In this document: piece after piece, positions 54,920 to 64,000 of the stretch
Numbering within the stretch: position 1 is the stretch's first letter
How the letters are laid out: each line of letters begins with the position of its first letter
Source of the DNA: Anabaena sp. FACHB-1237
GTDB taxonomy: Bacteria > Cyanobacteriota > Cyanobacteriia > Cyanobacteriales > Nostocaceae
NCBI RefSeq assembly: GCF_014696225.1
Contig: NZ_JACJPV010000010.1
Coordinates: forward strand, 1-64,000
Direction of reading: 5' to 3'
DNA: 64,000 nucleotides
Position numbers and translations under genes: made by a program
Notes under the pieces: generated by a model
The model's input: the letters and a program-made list of their open reading frames with translations, nothing else
What the model was told of the DNA's origin: nothing
Databases searched by the model: none

Positions 54920-56890
54920 TTAAGCACCTTCCCGTAACTTATCCAACACACTGCGATCTTCCAAAGTCGAAGTATCTCCTGATACCTCCTGACCTGCTGC
55001 CAGATTCCGTAATAACCGCCGCATAATCTTACCTGATCTAGTCTTAGGTAAAGCATCAGTAAATCTAATTTCTCCTGGACGAGCGATCGCTCCAATTTCA
55101 CTGACAACGTGCTTTTTCAACTCTTTACTAAGTTCTTCACTAGGTTGAAAACTGCCTTCCAATGTCACAAAAGCTACTACTTCCTCACCTTTCAAATCGT
55201 CAGGTTTACCGACAACTGCCGCTTCTGCAACCGCCGGATGGGATACCAAAGCAGATTCTACCTCCATAGTTCCTAAACGATGTCCAGAAACATTTAACAC
55301 ATCATCTACCCGTCCCATTACCCAAAAATAACCATCTTCATCTTTTCGCGCACCATCACCAGCAAAATATGTATAGTTACCATTTTGTGGTGGAATATGT
55401 TCCCAGTAGGTTCTACGGAAGCGTTCAGGATCTCCATATACTGTCCGCATCATCCCCGGCCAAGGATGACGAATGGCTAAATAACCACCTTCATTTTCGG
55501 GAACTGTGTTACCTTCTAAATCCACTACATCCGCAATAATGCCAGGAAATGGTTTGGTGGCTGATCCCGGTTTAGTAGCGATCGCACCAGGTAAAGGTGT
55601 AATCATAATACCACCAGTTTCCGTTTGCCACCAAGTATCCACAATGGGACAGCGTTCACCACCAATGATTTTATGATACCACATCCACGCTTCAGGATTG
55701 ATAGGTTCACCTACAGTCCCCAATAATCGCAAAGAGGAGAGATTTCTTGATTTAGGATGATGTTCGCCCATTTTAATAAAAGCGCGGATGGCGGTGGGAG
55801 CAGTATAAAAAATATTTACTCCATACTTTTCAATCACATCCCAAAAACAACCCAAATTAGAAGCACGAGGCGCACCTTCATACATGACAGTGGTTGCACC
55901 GTTGGATAATGGTCCATAAACTATATAACTATGTCCCGTAATCCAACCTACATCGGCCGTACACCAATATACATCCGTATCTTTCAGATCAAAAATCCAT
56001 TTTGTAGTAATATGAGAGTATAAGTTATAACCTCCTGTTGTATGCACTACTCCTTTCGGTTTTCCCGTACTACCGGAAGTATAAAGGACAAACAACATAT
56101 CTTCACTATCCATTGGTTCTGCCGGACAATGGGCAGATACGCCTTGCTGTAAATCATGCCACCAATGATCTCGACCTACTGACATAGAAATTTTTTGTTT
56201 TGTGCGTTGTACTACCAGTACATCAGTTACAGAAGGTACAGCATCATCCGCCAAGGCTTTATCTACTTGTTCTTTAAGCGGTACAATGGCATCCTTACGC
56301 CAACCACCATCGGCTGTAACTACTACCTTAGCTGCTGCATCATTGAGGCGATCGCGCAATGCTTCCGCACTAAATCCCCCAAAAACAACACTATGGGGTG
56401 CACCTATTCTAGCACAAGCTAACATAGCAATAGCAGCTTCAGGAATCATCGGCATATAAATACCTACCCGATCACCCTTTTTCACTCCTAACTGCTTTAA
56501 AACATTAGCAAATTGACAAACTTCTCGATATAGTTGGGAGTATGTCAAAGTACGAGAATCTCCAGGTTCTCCTTCCCAAATTAAAGCCGCTTTATTTTTG
56601 CGCCAATTATTTAAATGTCTATCAAGACAGTTGTAAGAAATATTAATCTTGCCATTAACAAACCATTTAGCAAAAGGAGCTTGCCAATCTAAAACCTTAT
56701 CCCAAGGTGCAAACCAATCTAACTCAGTTTCAGCTAACTTTGCCCAAAATGCTTGGGGATCTGCCTTAGCTTCCTCGTAAATTCGCTGATAGTCTTCTAA
56801 ACTAGAGATATGGGCAGATTGGGAAAAATCACTGTGAGGATGAAACAGGCGTTTTTCCTGTAAAATGGACTCTATAGTGGGTTGTGACAT
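54920..56890 (-). CDS. acs: Acetyl-CoA synthetase
   Basis: A 656-residue AMP-forming ligase that activates acetate to acetyl-CoA. Signatures: the phosphate loop [20 protein letters not shown] near residue 265, [18 protein letters not shown], the acetate-pocket [30 protein letters not shown], and the C-terminal [14 protein letters not shown] with the lysine subject to acetylation control. It is full length and intact. Single gene. A MITE family 1 relative lies upstream of its start. Confidence 0.97.
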   Translation of the reverse strand: MSQPTIESILQEKRLFHPHSDFSQSAHISSLEDYQRIYEEAKADPQAFWAKLAETELDWFAPWDKVLDWQAPFAKWFVNGKINISYNCLDRHLNNWRKNKAALIWEGEPGDSRTLTYSQLYREVCQFANVLKQLGVKKGDRVGIYMPMIPEAAIAMLACARIGAPHSVVFGGFSAEALRDRLNDAAAKVVVTADGGWRKDAIVPLKEQVDKALADDAVPSVTDVLVVQRTKQKISMSVGRDHWWHDLQQGVSAHCPAEPMDSEDMLFVLYTSGSTGKPKGVVHTTGGYNLYSHITTKWIFDLKDTDVYWCTADVGWITGHSYIVYGPLSNGATTVMYEGAPRASNLGCFWDVIEKYGVNIFYTAPTAIRAFIKMGEHHPKSRNLSSLRLLGTVGEPINPEAWMWYHKIIGGERCPIVDTWWQTETGGIMITPLPGAIATKPGSATKPFPGIIADVVDLEGNTVPENEGGYLAIRHPWPGMMRTVYGDPERFRRTYWEHIPPQNGNYTYFAGDGARKDEDGYFWVMGRVDDVLNVSGHRLGTMEVESALVSHPAVAEAAVVGKPDDLKGEEVVAFVTLEGSFQPSEELSKELKKHVVSEIGAIARPGEIRFTDALPKTRSGKIMRRLLRNLAAGQEVSGDTSTLEDRSVLDKLREGA

Positions 56891-56933
56891 GGTAATTAAG
56901 TAAAATAATTGTCAAATTCGATAACTTGTAACT

Positions 56934-57007
56934 AGCACATTGGTAGGGTGCGTCAGACTGCATAACTGCAAATAAACAGATTGTTGATATCTGACGCACC
57001 CTACCAC
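56934..57007 (+). repeat. MITE family 1 relative without the 23-bp module
   Basis: GCACATTGGTAGGGTGCG on the left and CTGACGCACCCTAC on the right. The palindrome arm GTAGGGTGCGTCAG is uninterrupted here, whereas three other copies carry 23 extra bases after GTAGGGTGCG. Outer inverted ends are missing. Confidence 0.8.
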
Positions 57008-57277
57008 TAAAAACTATTTTTGACTACAGATTATGAGATATGAGATCAAGTTTTGTAAATTGTAAAGATTATTTACTAAAATGATCAATGAAGACCAATC
57101 TCAGATGAAAATCAAGAAACGCTGATTTTTGCAGTATTGTTAGCAGTGTTGTTAGCAATCAATTGTGAAAAAAAGTCAAAAAACTTTAGAAAAACTTTAG
57201 AAAAATTAACATCATGTTTTTAACAAATTTTTTTACTGCCCAAAAGGGATGTTATGTCTTGGTAAAAATGTTAGTAT

Positions 57278-57988
57278 TTGACAATAGGATATAGCTTGCA
57301 AGCCAAAGAAATTAAGGATAAACTAAAATTGCTGATTGAGCAATCCTCTGGCATAGATCCAAACCTAACAAGAAGGTTAAGAGATGTGTATCGTTGGATC
57401 AGAAATATTAAGCTGGGTACACTAGCATCTAAGCCGATAGTAATCGCTTTCCTGTTAGAGGTAATTACAGATGCCAAAGTCTGGTTAGCAATACAATCAT
57501 TACCATCAGAGGAAGCCAAAAGACTGGAATTGGAGCAAATGAGCCCCAATGAGAGATACTGGTATGGTTATTTATTTCCTAAATGGATTAATGCGACAGA
57601 CACCAAATTTTATATTTGGAAGAAAAAAATGATGGCAGGGGAATTTAATCAGGCTGATAGTGATATTATTAAATATATAGCCCAAGATATTGTCAATCGA
57701 GAAGGAGATATTTGGCAGCGCTATATAGCGGATCTATCTATGGCTACAGACTTAATTGTAAGTCACCATCAACGTAAACCACTCTGCATACAAGTTACGA
57801 GTATCGGTGAACAATTTCATCATGAAAAATATCAAAAGTGGCAAAACGCGCTGCAATTGTGGGAAATAGAAAGGGGGTTATTTCTGAGTTACAATCCCGC
57901 AGAAAGTGACTTTATTCGACAGTTAGTAAATGTAGCACTGTACAACAGTGATCATCTAGCTGAAGGTAAGTATTTGAATTTTTCCTGA
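57278..57988 (+). CDS. Uncharacterised protein, possibly nuclease-fold
   Basis: About 236 residues from a TTG codon; a second TTG at 57296 is possible, and no ATG fits. The N-terminal 100 residues are helical (NLTRRLRDVYRWIRNIKLGT). The middle reads IAQDIVNREGDIWQRYIADL, SMATDLIVSHHQRKPLCIQV and TSIGEQFHHEKYQKWQNALQ. The order helix with Glu, then strand with D-L-I-V, then strand with CIQVTS is reminiscent of a PD-(D/E)XK nuclease in which the last motif has changed from ExK to QxT, but this is only a resemblance. No family is recognised with certainty. The gene lies 85 bases before another uncharacterised gene on the same strand. Confidence 0.65.
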   Translation: MTIGYSLQAKEIKDKLKLLIEQSSGIDPNLTRRLRDVYRWIRNIKLGTLASKPIVIAFLLEVITDAKVWLAIQSLPSEEAKRLELEQMSPNERYWYGYLFPKWINATDTKFYIWKKKMMAGEFNQADSDIIKYIAQDIVNREGDIWQRYIADLSMATDLIVSHHQRKPLCIQVTSIGEQFHHEKYQKWQNALQLWEIERGLFLSYNPAESDFIRQLVNVALYNSDHLAEGKYLNFS

Positions 57989-58073
57989 TTCCCATTATAG
58001 GGGATGGAAATTTGTGTCCTAGTCTACATTATTAATTCAATTCCATTAATTTAATTTCCTAAAACCACCACCT

Positions 58074-58490
58074 ATGGTTAACCAGCAACAAACAAACAGC
58101 AACACTCAAATTGAAACTTTAAGCGAAGCCTTAGCATCAGCCCGAAAAATGCAGCAAGATTGGTTAAATTATGGACTAAATTTTGTACATATTTATGTTG
58201 AAGATGTAGATGGAGACTGGTTAGAAACTTGGGGGGATGATGAATGTAACACTTTATTTGATGATATTAAAGAGTTTTTAATTAGTAATCATGATGTAGC
58301 AGTAAAAATTAGAAATAATCTAGGTGAAAGATCATTATTTGACTTAGCAGTAAATTTAGAGGAATGTTTAAGAATTACCCAATCTGATGATAAAACCTTG
58401 GCGGTAAAAAATGTTTTAGCTGCTGATGTTGATCTAGAAGATGATGAATTATTACAAGTGGCTAGTGATTTTGTGGATCAAATATTATAG
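58074..58490 (+). CDS. Acidic protein of unknown function
   Basis: A 138-residue, strongly acidic, cytoplasmic protein (MVNQQQTNSNTQIETLSEAL). It is predicted to be helical, with a central segment YGLNFVHIYVEDVDGDWLET and an Asp/Glu-rich C-terminus (DVDLEDDELLQVASDFVDQI). No membrane segment, signal or catalytic motif is visible. The acidity could fit a protein-binding partner or a nucleic-acid mimic, but this is speculation. It follows the uncharacterised gene at 57278 on the same strand and may form a unit with it. Confidence 0.65.
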   Translation: MVNQQQTNSNTQIETLSEALASARKMQQDWLNYGLNFVHIYVEDVDGDWLETWGDDECNTLFDDIKEFLISNHDVAVKIRNNLGERSLFDLAVNLEECLRITQSDDKTLAVKNVLAADVDLEDDELLQVASDFVDQIL

Positions 58491-58686
58491 TTAGCTATTA
58501 GCAGTCAGTAGGGGTTGAACGCTGCTAAACCCCTACAGATAGTCAAGAGTCAGAAGAAAGAATTTTCACTTCCCATTTCCTACTTCGCACTTAGCATTCC
58601 ATGGATCATCAGTAACTTATGCTATAGTGTATAATAGAACTTGTTATGTGTGTTATTTTTAACTTTTCCCTGCTTGAGAAATTGTA

Positions 58687-59412
58687 ATGTTAGATCACTT
58701 TTTTGATTACTTGCACTTTAGTTTTAGTACTGATGACCCTATAGTATTAATCATACTAGTGTTTTTGGAATCTGTACTATCTGCGGATAATGCGGTGGCC
58801 TTAGCAGCGATCGCCCAAGGCTTAGAAGACGAAAAACTAGAAAAGGAAGCTCTTAATTACGGTTTAGTCATAGCTTACGTATTGAGAATTAGTCTACTGT
58901 TAACCGCCACCTGGGTACAACAATTTTGGCAATTTGAAGTATTGGGGGGTGCTTACTTATTGTGGTTAGTCTTCCAACATTTCACGTCTGGTGAAGAGGA
59001 AAATGATCAAAACCGCGAACCACGTTTTAAATCTTTGTGGCAAGCTATACCTGTGATAGCATTTACAGATTTAGCTTTTTCATTGGACAGTGTGACTACA
59101 GCGATCGCTATTTCTCCTGAAACATGGTTAGTGATTACAGGGACAACAATTGGTATTATTGCCTTACGATATATGGCAGGCTTATTTATTCGCTGGTTGG
59201 ATGAATATGAACATTTAGCCGATGCAGCCTATATTACCGTAGGATTTGTGGGATTACGGCTAATATTAAAAGTAATTAATGAGAACTTAGTACCACCACA
59301 ATGGGTAATAATTAGTGCTATAGCTATTATGTTTATCTGGGGATTTTCTAAGCGCACTGAAATTAAATCACCAGTTACAGAAGAGGTAGAAAAAACGGAA
59401 GTGCATAAATAA
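58687..59412 (+). CDS. TerC family integral membrane protein
   Basis: A 241-residue membrane protein with about seven helices. It has the TerC hallmark VFLESVLSADNAVALAAIAQ near residue 27 and the second acidic motif TDLAFSLDSVTTAIAIS near residue 123, thought to bind metal ions. TerC proteins are linked to tellurite resistance, Mn2+ export during protein secretion and, in plastids, insertion of thylakoid proteins. In this organism a role in Mn or Ca handling at the thylakoid or plasma membrane is plausible. A consensus-like TATAAT-type box lies upstream (TATAATAG near 58630). Confidence 0.9.
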   Translation: MLDHFFDYLHFSFSTDDPIVLIILVFLESVLSADNAVALAAIAQGLEDEKLEKEALNYGLVIAYVLRISLLLTATWVQQFWQFEVLGGAYLLWLVFQHFTSGEEENDQNREPRFKSLWQAIPVIAFTDLAFSLDSVTTAIAISPETWLVITGTTIGIIALRYMAGLFIRWLDEYEHLADAAYITVGFVGLRLILKVINENLVPPQWVIISAIAIMFIWGFSKRTEIKSPVTEEVEKTEVHK

Positions 59413-59470
59413 GGAGATCAAGGAGTCAGGAGTCAGGAGATCAAGGAGAAAGTATTTGAACTGTAACCTA

Positions 59471-59512
59471 TCACCTGTCACCTGTCACCTGTCACCTGTC
59501 ACCTGTCACCTG
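59471..59512. repeat. Heptad array TCACCTG (6 units)
   Basis: Forty-two bases of perfect 7-bp repeat in the convergent gap between the TerC gene and ndk. It is the reverse complement class of the AGGTGAC array after glnA. Confidence 0.95.
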
Positions 59513-59520
59513 AAAAACTA

Positions 59521-59970
59521 CTACTCTCGTAACCAAGGAGTTAAATTAGGTTCCCAAGACACTAACTCATCATCTTTAAACCACAGTTTAATTTCTCTTT
59601 GAGCGGTTTCTTGTGCATCAGAACCATGAATCAAATTACGGCCAACATTAATACCAAAATCACCACGAATTGTACCAGGTTCAGCAGTGAGAGGATTGGT
59701 TGAACCAATGATTTTTCTCGCCGCAGCCACTACACCTTCACCTTCCCAAACCATTGCTACCACAGGGCTAGAAATAATAAACTCCACCAAACCAGGGAAG
59801 AAAGGTCTTTCCTTATGAACATCATAATGTTGTTCAGCCAATTCTCGACTGACTTTCATCATCTTTAAGCCAACTAGGGTAAAACCCTTAGACTCAAATC
59901 TGCGGATAATTTCGCCTACTAAATTGCGCTGTACACCGTCAGGCTTTATTGCTAAAAATGTGCGTTCCAA
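59521..59970 (-). CDS. ndk: Nucleoside diphosphate kinase
   Basis: About 149 residues. The family starts [15 protein letters not shown]; here that methionine is encoded by TTG at 59970, preceded at six bases by GGAG. An ATG six codons upstream (59988) would add MFLETD and is less likely. The enzyme balances NTP pools by ping-pong phosphate transfer. The catalytic His lies in [20 protein letters not shown], and [20 protein letters not shown] and [15 protein letters not shown] are family signatures. Confidence 0.96.
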   Translation of the reverse strand: MERTFLAIKPDGVQRNLVGEIIRRFESKGFTLVGLKMMKVSRELAEQHYDVHKERPFFPGLVEFIISSPVVAMVWEGEGVVAAARKIIGSTNPLTAEPGTIRGDFGINVGRNLIHGSDAQETAQREIKLWFKDDELVSWEPNLTPWLRE

Positions 59971-60109
59971 GTCAGTCTCCAAAAACATAATCTAAAATTT
60001 TCATGGGTGAGTGGTTTAACAATCACCGCATTATATATTCTGACTGATAATGGTACATTTTCAACATGAACAAATTAAGAGGAGATCGAGGAGTGAGGAG
60101 GATATTGTA

Positions 60110-60159
60110 CCAATTACTAATTAATTACTAATTAATTACCAATTACCAATTAATTACCA
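60110..60159. repeat. TTACCAA/TTACTAA-type array at a start codon
   Basis: Degenerate 7-bp units ACCAATT and ACTAATT run up to the base before the ATG of the next gene, as in front of panB. Confidence 0.85.
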
Positions 60160-61080
60160 ATGCTCAAAATTATATATTCCGATGAATTTTTAGAACATGA
60201 TACTGGTTCTTATCATCCCGAAAAACCAGAACGTTTAACAGCTATTGTTAATGCTTTAAAGTCTGCTAAATTTTCTCATCAACTAACTTGGCAATTACCC
60301 ACACCTGTACATGATAATCCATCTTTGATGAATTGGATTGAAAAAGTACATACAAAAACCTATATTGATAAGGTTAAAACCATTGCTAAAAATGGTGGAG
60401 GTTATTTAGATGCGGATACTCCTATTAGTCCCCGCAGTTATGATGTAGCTTTATTAGCTGTTAATGCTTGGTTAGATGGCGTAGATACAGTTATTAAAGA
60501 AAATAAATCAGCTTTTGTTTTAGCCCGTCCACCTGGACATCATGCGGTAAGTAACACAGGTATGGGTTTCTGTTTATTTTCTAATGCAGCGATCGCTGCT
60601 TTTTACGCTTTAGAACAATCAAATATTCATCGTGTAGCTATTATAGATTGGGATGTACATCATGGTAATGGAACTCAGTTTATAGTAGAAAGTCATCCTC
60701 ACATAGCCTATTGTTCTTTACATGAATATCCCGCTTATCCTGGTACGGGAAAAAGTGCAGAAAAAGGTGATCATGATAATGTTCTGAATATCCCTGTTTA
60801 TAGAGGTTGTGATATTACTATTTATCGGCCTTTATGGGAGAAAAAAATTATTCCTTTTATCAGCAATTTTCAACCTGACTTATTAATTATTAGTGCTGGT
60901 TATGATGCTTTAGCTGATGATCCTTTAGCGGGGGTAGAATTACAACCAGAAGACTTTGGTTTATTTACTGAATATTGTTTACAAATTACTCCTAATATTA
61001 TTTTTGGCTTAGAAGGAGGTTATGATTTATCAGGTTTAGCTAAATCTGTAGTTGCTACTATTCAATCATGTTTAAAATAG
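60160..61080 (+). CDS. Histone deacetylase family protein (arginase fold)
   Basis: A 306-residue zinc enzyme of the HDAC/acetylpolyamine amidohydrolase superfamily. Active-site motifs are ARPPGHHAVSNTGMGFCLF (His pair near residue 128), IDWDVHHGNGTQFIV (zinc Asp and His near 167), SLHEYPAYPGTG and SAGYDALADDPLAG (second zinc Asp near 250), plus GLEGGYDLSGL. Bacterial members deacetylate polyamines, acetoin-linked proteins or other acetyl-lysine substrates; the target here is unknown. The ATG directly follows a heptad array, so no ribosome site is seen. Confidence 0.92.
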   Translation: MLKIIYSDEFLEHDTGSYHPEKPERLTAIVNALKSAKFSHQLTWQLPTPVHDNPSLMNWIEKVHTKTYIDKVKTIAKNGGGYLDADTPISPRSYDVALLAVNAWLDGVDTVIKENKSAFVLARPPGHHAVSNTGMGFCLFSNAAIAAFYALEQSNIHRVAIIDWDVHHGNGTQFIVESHPHIAYCSLHEYPAYPGTGKSAEKGDHDNVLNIPVYRGCDITIYRPLWEKKIIPFISNFQPDLLIISAGYDALADDPLAGVELQPEDFGLFTEYCLQITPNIIFGLEGGYDLSGLAKSVVATIQSCLK

Positions 61081-61087
61081 GATAATT

Positions 61088-61218
61088 AGGGCTGGCTGAA
61101 TAAACCGAAAAGCTAGTATCGCAGGGTGGAAGTCATGCATTCAAAACCAAAACAGTATAGGCTTTTGGACGATTTGGAATGGTTGGTTTATTTACGCCAA
61201 GCTGTACTAGATAAATAA
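61088..61218 (+). mobile_element. Possible insertion-sequence or MITE remnant with a 27-codon ORF
   Basis: GGGCTGGCTGAATAAACC resembles an insertion-sequence end seen in other cyanobacteria as I remember. Within it an ATG at 61135 opens MHSKPKQYRLLDDLEWLVYL and stops at 61216-61218 after RQAVLDK. Composition is protein-like, but it is too short to identify. It could be a small protein or the start of a lost transposase. Confidence 0.3.
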
Positions 61219-61302
61219 AGAGTTGAAGCGTTATAAAAAATAACAAAGTGCAAAAGAATGTATATAAAAAAATAACAAGACACATCACCAGAAGAGTTTG
61301 AC

Positions 61303-61449
61303 CTACCCTTTGGGGGGGGAATTAGCAACAGATAACCGATAGATAGTATTAGTGACAATAATACCTTGGACAGAATATGCAGCTATATTTACAGAAGAAA
61401 TAGGCGCACCAGCCAAAATATTAAGCATCTTACTTGCATCATTTCTCAT
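61303..61449 (-). CDS. Small ORF overlapping the upstream hypothetical gene
   Basis: A 48-residue frame, MRNDASKMLNILAGAPISSV, whose ATG overlaps the preceding stop (ATGA), suggesting coupled translation. The middle is mildly hydrophobic (VNIAAYSVQGIIVTNTIYRL). The frame passes through a run of eight G bases (C on this strand) at 61312-61319 just before its stop, so any length change there would alter the C-terminus. It may be a small peptide or a truncated gene. No family is recognised. Confidence 0.4.
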   Translation of the reverse strand: MRNDASKMLNILAGAPISSVNIAAYSVQGIIVTNTIYRLSVANSPPKG

Positions 61450-61703
61450 AAATATATTGATGTTTCAGGAGCAATAATTTCTCCACTACCTAACTTTAAG
61501 ATCATATCTTGATCTGTGATTAATTCTCCCAATTTTTTGGCTTTTAAATTCATCTTTTTGCAAGCCTTTTTTAACTCTTCAGTAAAACTATTAATATCAT
61601 TACCATACCCGCATTGATAAGCAGCAACTTCTATACCTTGAGTAGCATTTGCTCGCGCACAATCTACTAATTCTACATCATACAATGGTTTTAAGGATGC
61701 CAT
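61446..61703 (-). CDS. Small conserved-looking protein of unknown function
   Basis: An 85-residue soluble protein beginning MASLKPLYDVELVDCARANA. It has two cysteines (DCARANA and YQCGYG), a helical middle (SFTEELKKACKKMNLKAKKL) and a C-terminus GSGEIIAPETSIYL. It looks like one of the small proteins common in Nostocales without assigned role. The ATG is well placed, and a downstream small ORF overlaps its stop. No membrane segment. Confidence 0.6.
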   Translation of the reverse strand: MASLKPLYDVELVDCARANATQGIEVAAYQCGYGNDINSFTEELKKACKKMNLKAKKLGELITDQDMILKLGSGEIIAPETSIYL

Positions 61704-62039
61704 AAAGAAAAATTCATTAAAAATTAATTGTTGATTTATAAGTCATAATAAATGCTATATAAAACCTTACATTTCTTCTTATATCTTTAGATATAAATTG
61801 AGTATAAAATAAACAAATTTTACAAAAATATACAATTCAATGGTTTATTTATACTCCTACTTAGGATATATATAGAAAAGAAGCGAAGATAATTAAAAAC
61901 TCGATATCTGTTAATATCTAACTTTTATAAGTTGGCAATTTTGTAATTATTTTCACAATTGATATTAGTATTTGTTAGTATTTGTATTATTTGGTATTAG
62001 TTATTTACGCCATATCATCAGCAAAAGAAGGTCATAAAT

Positions 62040-63626
62040 ATGCACACATCTGAGCAAATTGATAAATTTTATAAATTACAATCAACTTTATCTGGACGCT
62101 GGAAAAATAGTGAACTGTTTGATACTAATGAAGCTGATATTGTGATTATTCCATCTTTAAGTATTGATCAAAGAGAAATGTTAAAAATTGCGGGATGTGA
62201 ACATTATGAAGAAAGACTACTTTTCTCATTAATTAGATTAAGAAATCCGCGCACAAGATTAATTTATATTACTTCCATGCCATTACATCCTAGTATAATT
62301 GATTATTATTTACAATTATTACCAGGTATTCCTTTTTCTCATGCACGTCAGCGTTTATTATTACTTTCAACCTATGATAATTCTCTAAAACCTTTAAGTC
62401 AAAAAATCTTAGAACGTCCGCGATTATTAGCAAGAATTAAAAAAGCTGTACGTTTAGATAAAGCCTTTATGGTGTGTTATAATTCCACACTTTGGGAAGC
62501 AGAATTATCTTTAAAATTGAATATTCCTCTGTATGCTGCTGCTCCAGATTTACAAATTTGGGGGACAAAAAGCGGTAGTAGACAGATATTTTTAGAAAGT
62601 GGTGTACCCCATCCTGATGGTAGTAAATTAGTCCATAATAGCTCAGATTTAGCCGTAGAAGCAGCTGAATTATGGGAACGTCAACCAACATTAAAAAGAA
62701 TTGTAGTTAAGCTCAATGAAGGATTTTCTGGGGAAGGAAACGCCATTTTAGATTTACAACCAATTCAGGAATTTGCACCAGGTAACACTAGTCATGAACA
62801 GAGGATAAAAGTGATTAGCGATCGCTTTCATTATCTCCGCTTTCAAGCAACAAAAGAAACCTGGGACAACTTCTCTCAACGCATACCCGAATTAGGAGCA
62901 ATAGTTGAATCATTTATTGAAGGGGAAATTAAATTTTCACCCAGTGTCCAAGGAAGAATTACACCAAATAAAGAGGTAGAAATACTCTCAACTCATGATC
63001 AAATATTGGGAGGACCAGACGGACAAATTTACATGGGTTGTAGTTTTCCAGCAGATGAAAAATACCGTGTCCAATTACAAGAAATAGGCTTAAAAGTCGG
63101 TAAAAAACTAGCAGAAAAAGGCACATTAGAAAGATTTGGTGTAGATTTTGTCACAGTAGATCAAGGTAATGGTAACTGGGACATTCAAGCAATAGAAATT
63201 AACCTGAGAAAAGGAGGAACAACCCACCCATTTATGACATTAAAACTATTAACAAATGGTAAATATGACCTATCCACAGGTTTATTTTACAGTAAACATC
63301 AAAAACCTAAATATTATATTGCCACAGACAACTTACAAAAAGATAATTATCGCGGATTATTACCAAATGATTTAATGGATATTATTGCCCATTATCGTCT
63401 ACATTTTGATAGTGGTACAGAAACAGGAACAGTCTTTCATCTTATGGGTTGTTTATCACAATTTGGTAAATTGGGATTAACAAGTATTGGAGATTCTCCC
63501 CAACAAGCAGAAGATATTTATAATACAGTAATTGCAGTTCTTGATCAAGAAACTACCCAAAAACATTGTCATGAAATCTTAACGGATCATAACTTTTTCA
63601 TTGGGGAAAATGAGTATAGTTACTAA
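62040..63626 (+). CDS. ATP-grasp peptide ligase-like protein (PGM1-related)
   Basis: A 528-residue protein. The N-terminal 165 residues (IDKFYKLQSTLSGRWKNSEL) form a family-specific domain. An ATP-grasp fold follows: GTKSGSRQIFLESGVPHPDG, then RIVVKLNEGFSGEGNAILDL as the nucleotide-binding strand pair, and IEINLRKGGTTHPFMTLKLL as the metal-binding end (Glu and Asn). The C-terminal part (about 420-528, TGTVFHLMGCLSQFGKLGLT) resembles the PGM1 C-terminal domain of pheganomycin-type peptide ligases. It probably joins a carboxylate to an amine with ATP. No precursor peptide or tailoring genes are obvious nearby, so the product is unknown. Confidence 0.82.
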   Translation: MHTSEQIDKFYKLQSTLSGRWKNSELFDTNEADIVIIPSLSIDQREMLKIAGCEHYEERLLFSLIRLRNPRTRLIYITSMPLHPSIIDYYLQLLPGIPFSHARQRLLLLSTYDNSLKPLSQKILERPRLLARIKKAVRLDKAFMVCYNSTLWEAELSLKLNIPLYAAAPDLQIWGTKSGSRQIFLESGVPHPDGSKLVHNSSDLAVEAAELWERQPTLKRIVVKLNEGFSGEGNAILDLQPIQEFAPGNTSHEQRIKVISDRFHYLRFQATKETWDNFSQRIPELGAIVESFIEGEIKFSPSVQGRITPNKEVEILSTHDQILGGPDGQIYMGCSFPADEKYRVQLQEIGLKVGKKLAEKGTLERFGVDFVTVDQGNGNWDIQAIEINLRKGGTTHPFMTLKLLTNGKYDLSTGLFYSKHQKPKYYIATDNLQKDNYRGLLPNDLMDIIAHYRLHFDSGTETGTVFHLMGCLSQFGKLGLTSIGDSPQQAEDIYNTVIAVLDQETTQKHCHEILTDHNFFIGENEYSY

Positions 63627-63632
63627 ACAAAA

Positions 63633-63665
63633 AGATCCCGGACTTCTTTAAGAAGTCCGGGATCT
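63633..63665. repeat. 33-nt hairpin family, copy 7
   Basis: AGATCCCGGACTTCTT pairs with its complement; CCCGG variant. It begins seven bases after the ligase stop, so it may end that transcript. Confidence 0.92.
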
Positions 63666-63794
63666 GAATCTGATAATTCAGTAACTTTGTTAAAATTAAA
63701 TTCCATAATTCAACTGATGACAAATCAAAAGTAATCATGATTATATTTTGATCATATAGGTACTTACAGACAGATAATGGTAAAGGGAATAAAT

Positions 63795-64000
63795 ATGGTT
63801 AAGTCATTGGATAAACCCCCAGAAAAACAAATAAAAGAACTTAAACCAGGTATCAAAGCTCCTGTAAAAGAAACATTATTAACCCCCAGATTTTATACTA
63901 CAGATTTTGATGCTGTAGCAAAAATGGATCTATCGGGTTATGAAGAAGAAATTAGAGCAGTAGTAGATGAACTAAAAGCTGATTATAACCGTCATCATTT
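63795..64000 (+). CDS. acsF: Mg-protoporphyrin IX monomethyl ester oxidative cyclase (5' end, partial)
   Basis: The first 68 codons are in the window. The N-terminal region shows [20 protein letters not shown] and ends [12 protein letters not shown], the recognisable start of AcsF (ChlE/CHL27), the diiron enzyme that closes the fifth ring of chlorophyll using oxygen. The diiron ligands (ExxH motifs) lie beyond the window, so activity cannot be judged. A GGGAAT stretch precedes the ATG. Cyanobacteria often carry a second copy for low oxygen; which one this is cannot be told. Confidence 0.9.
   Translation, partial: MVKSLDKPPEKQIKELKPGIKAPVKETLLTPRFYTTDFDAVAKMDLSGYEEEIRAVVDELKADYNRHH

Overview
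The window is a chromosomal segment of a filamentous cyanobacterium of the order Nostocales (Dolichospermum, Aphanizomenon, Anabaena or Nostoc relatives). The signs are photosystem II psbA, carboxysome ccmK3/ccmK4, phycobilisome apcF, chlorophyll acsF, a HetZ-related protein, the NtcA-controlled glnA/gifA pair, many HIP1 octamers (GCGATCGC), heptanucleotide tandem repeats and AT-rich intergenic DNA full of short mobile repeats. The species cannot be fixed from the sequence alone.

Layout. 1-5 kb: 3' end of psbA, a decayed toxin-antitoxin remnant, a sulfonate-type ABC substrate-binding lipoprotein, a frameshifted pseudogene, and a two-gene flavoprotein/bacterial-type ferredoxin operon. 5-10 kb: tRNA-Ser, a plant-type ferredoxin, a secreted nuclease, an inositol-phosphatase-like gene, a RecB-like/DEDD nuclease and a phytase-esterase-like protein. 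11-17 kb: tRNA-Asp, gatB, argJ, small membrane proteins, upp and a strong small-RNA candidate. 18-25 kb: HetZ-related gene, ccmK3-ccmK4, an alpha/beta hydrolase and secA. 25-34 kb: smc, a PRC-barrel protein, two half-size GDT1/UPF0016 transporters and ispH. 34-42 kb: amt, an RlpA-like protein, panB, apcF, and the nitrogen module glnA-gifA. 42-50 kb: a zinc alcohol dehydrogenase, argC, eno and an M16 protease pair (one with the metal motif, one without). 50-64 kb: Rieske oxygenase, ABC-F protein, acs, two uncharacterised genes, TerC, ndk, a histone-deacetylase-fold enzyme, an ATP-grasp ligase and the start of acsF.

How the genes fit together. Most genes are single housekeeping units. The clearest circuit is nitrogen: amt imports ammonium, glnA assimilates it, and gifA encodes the small glutamine synthetase inhibitor. 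Perfect GTA-N8-TAC NtcA sites lie in an activating position before glnA and over the -35 of gifA, in a repressing position.

The least ordinary content is the intergenic DNA. It holds at least three families of non-autonomous transposable elements (MITEs) with terminal inverted repeats, two of them with clear target-site duplications. It also has seven copies of a 33-nt hairpin, several heptad arrays, one element nested inside another, and a 23-bp module found inside one MITE family and, independently, inside a tnpB remnant. No new multi-gene defence or biosynthetic system is evident. The best leads are the 23-bp module, the small-RNA candidates, the uncharacterised pair at 57.3-58.5 kb and the element that supplies the stop codon of the HetZ-related gene.
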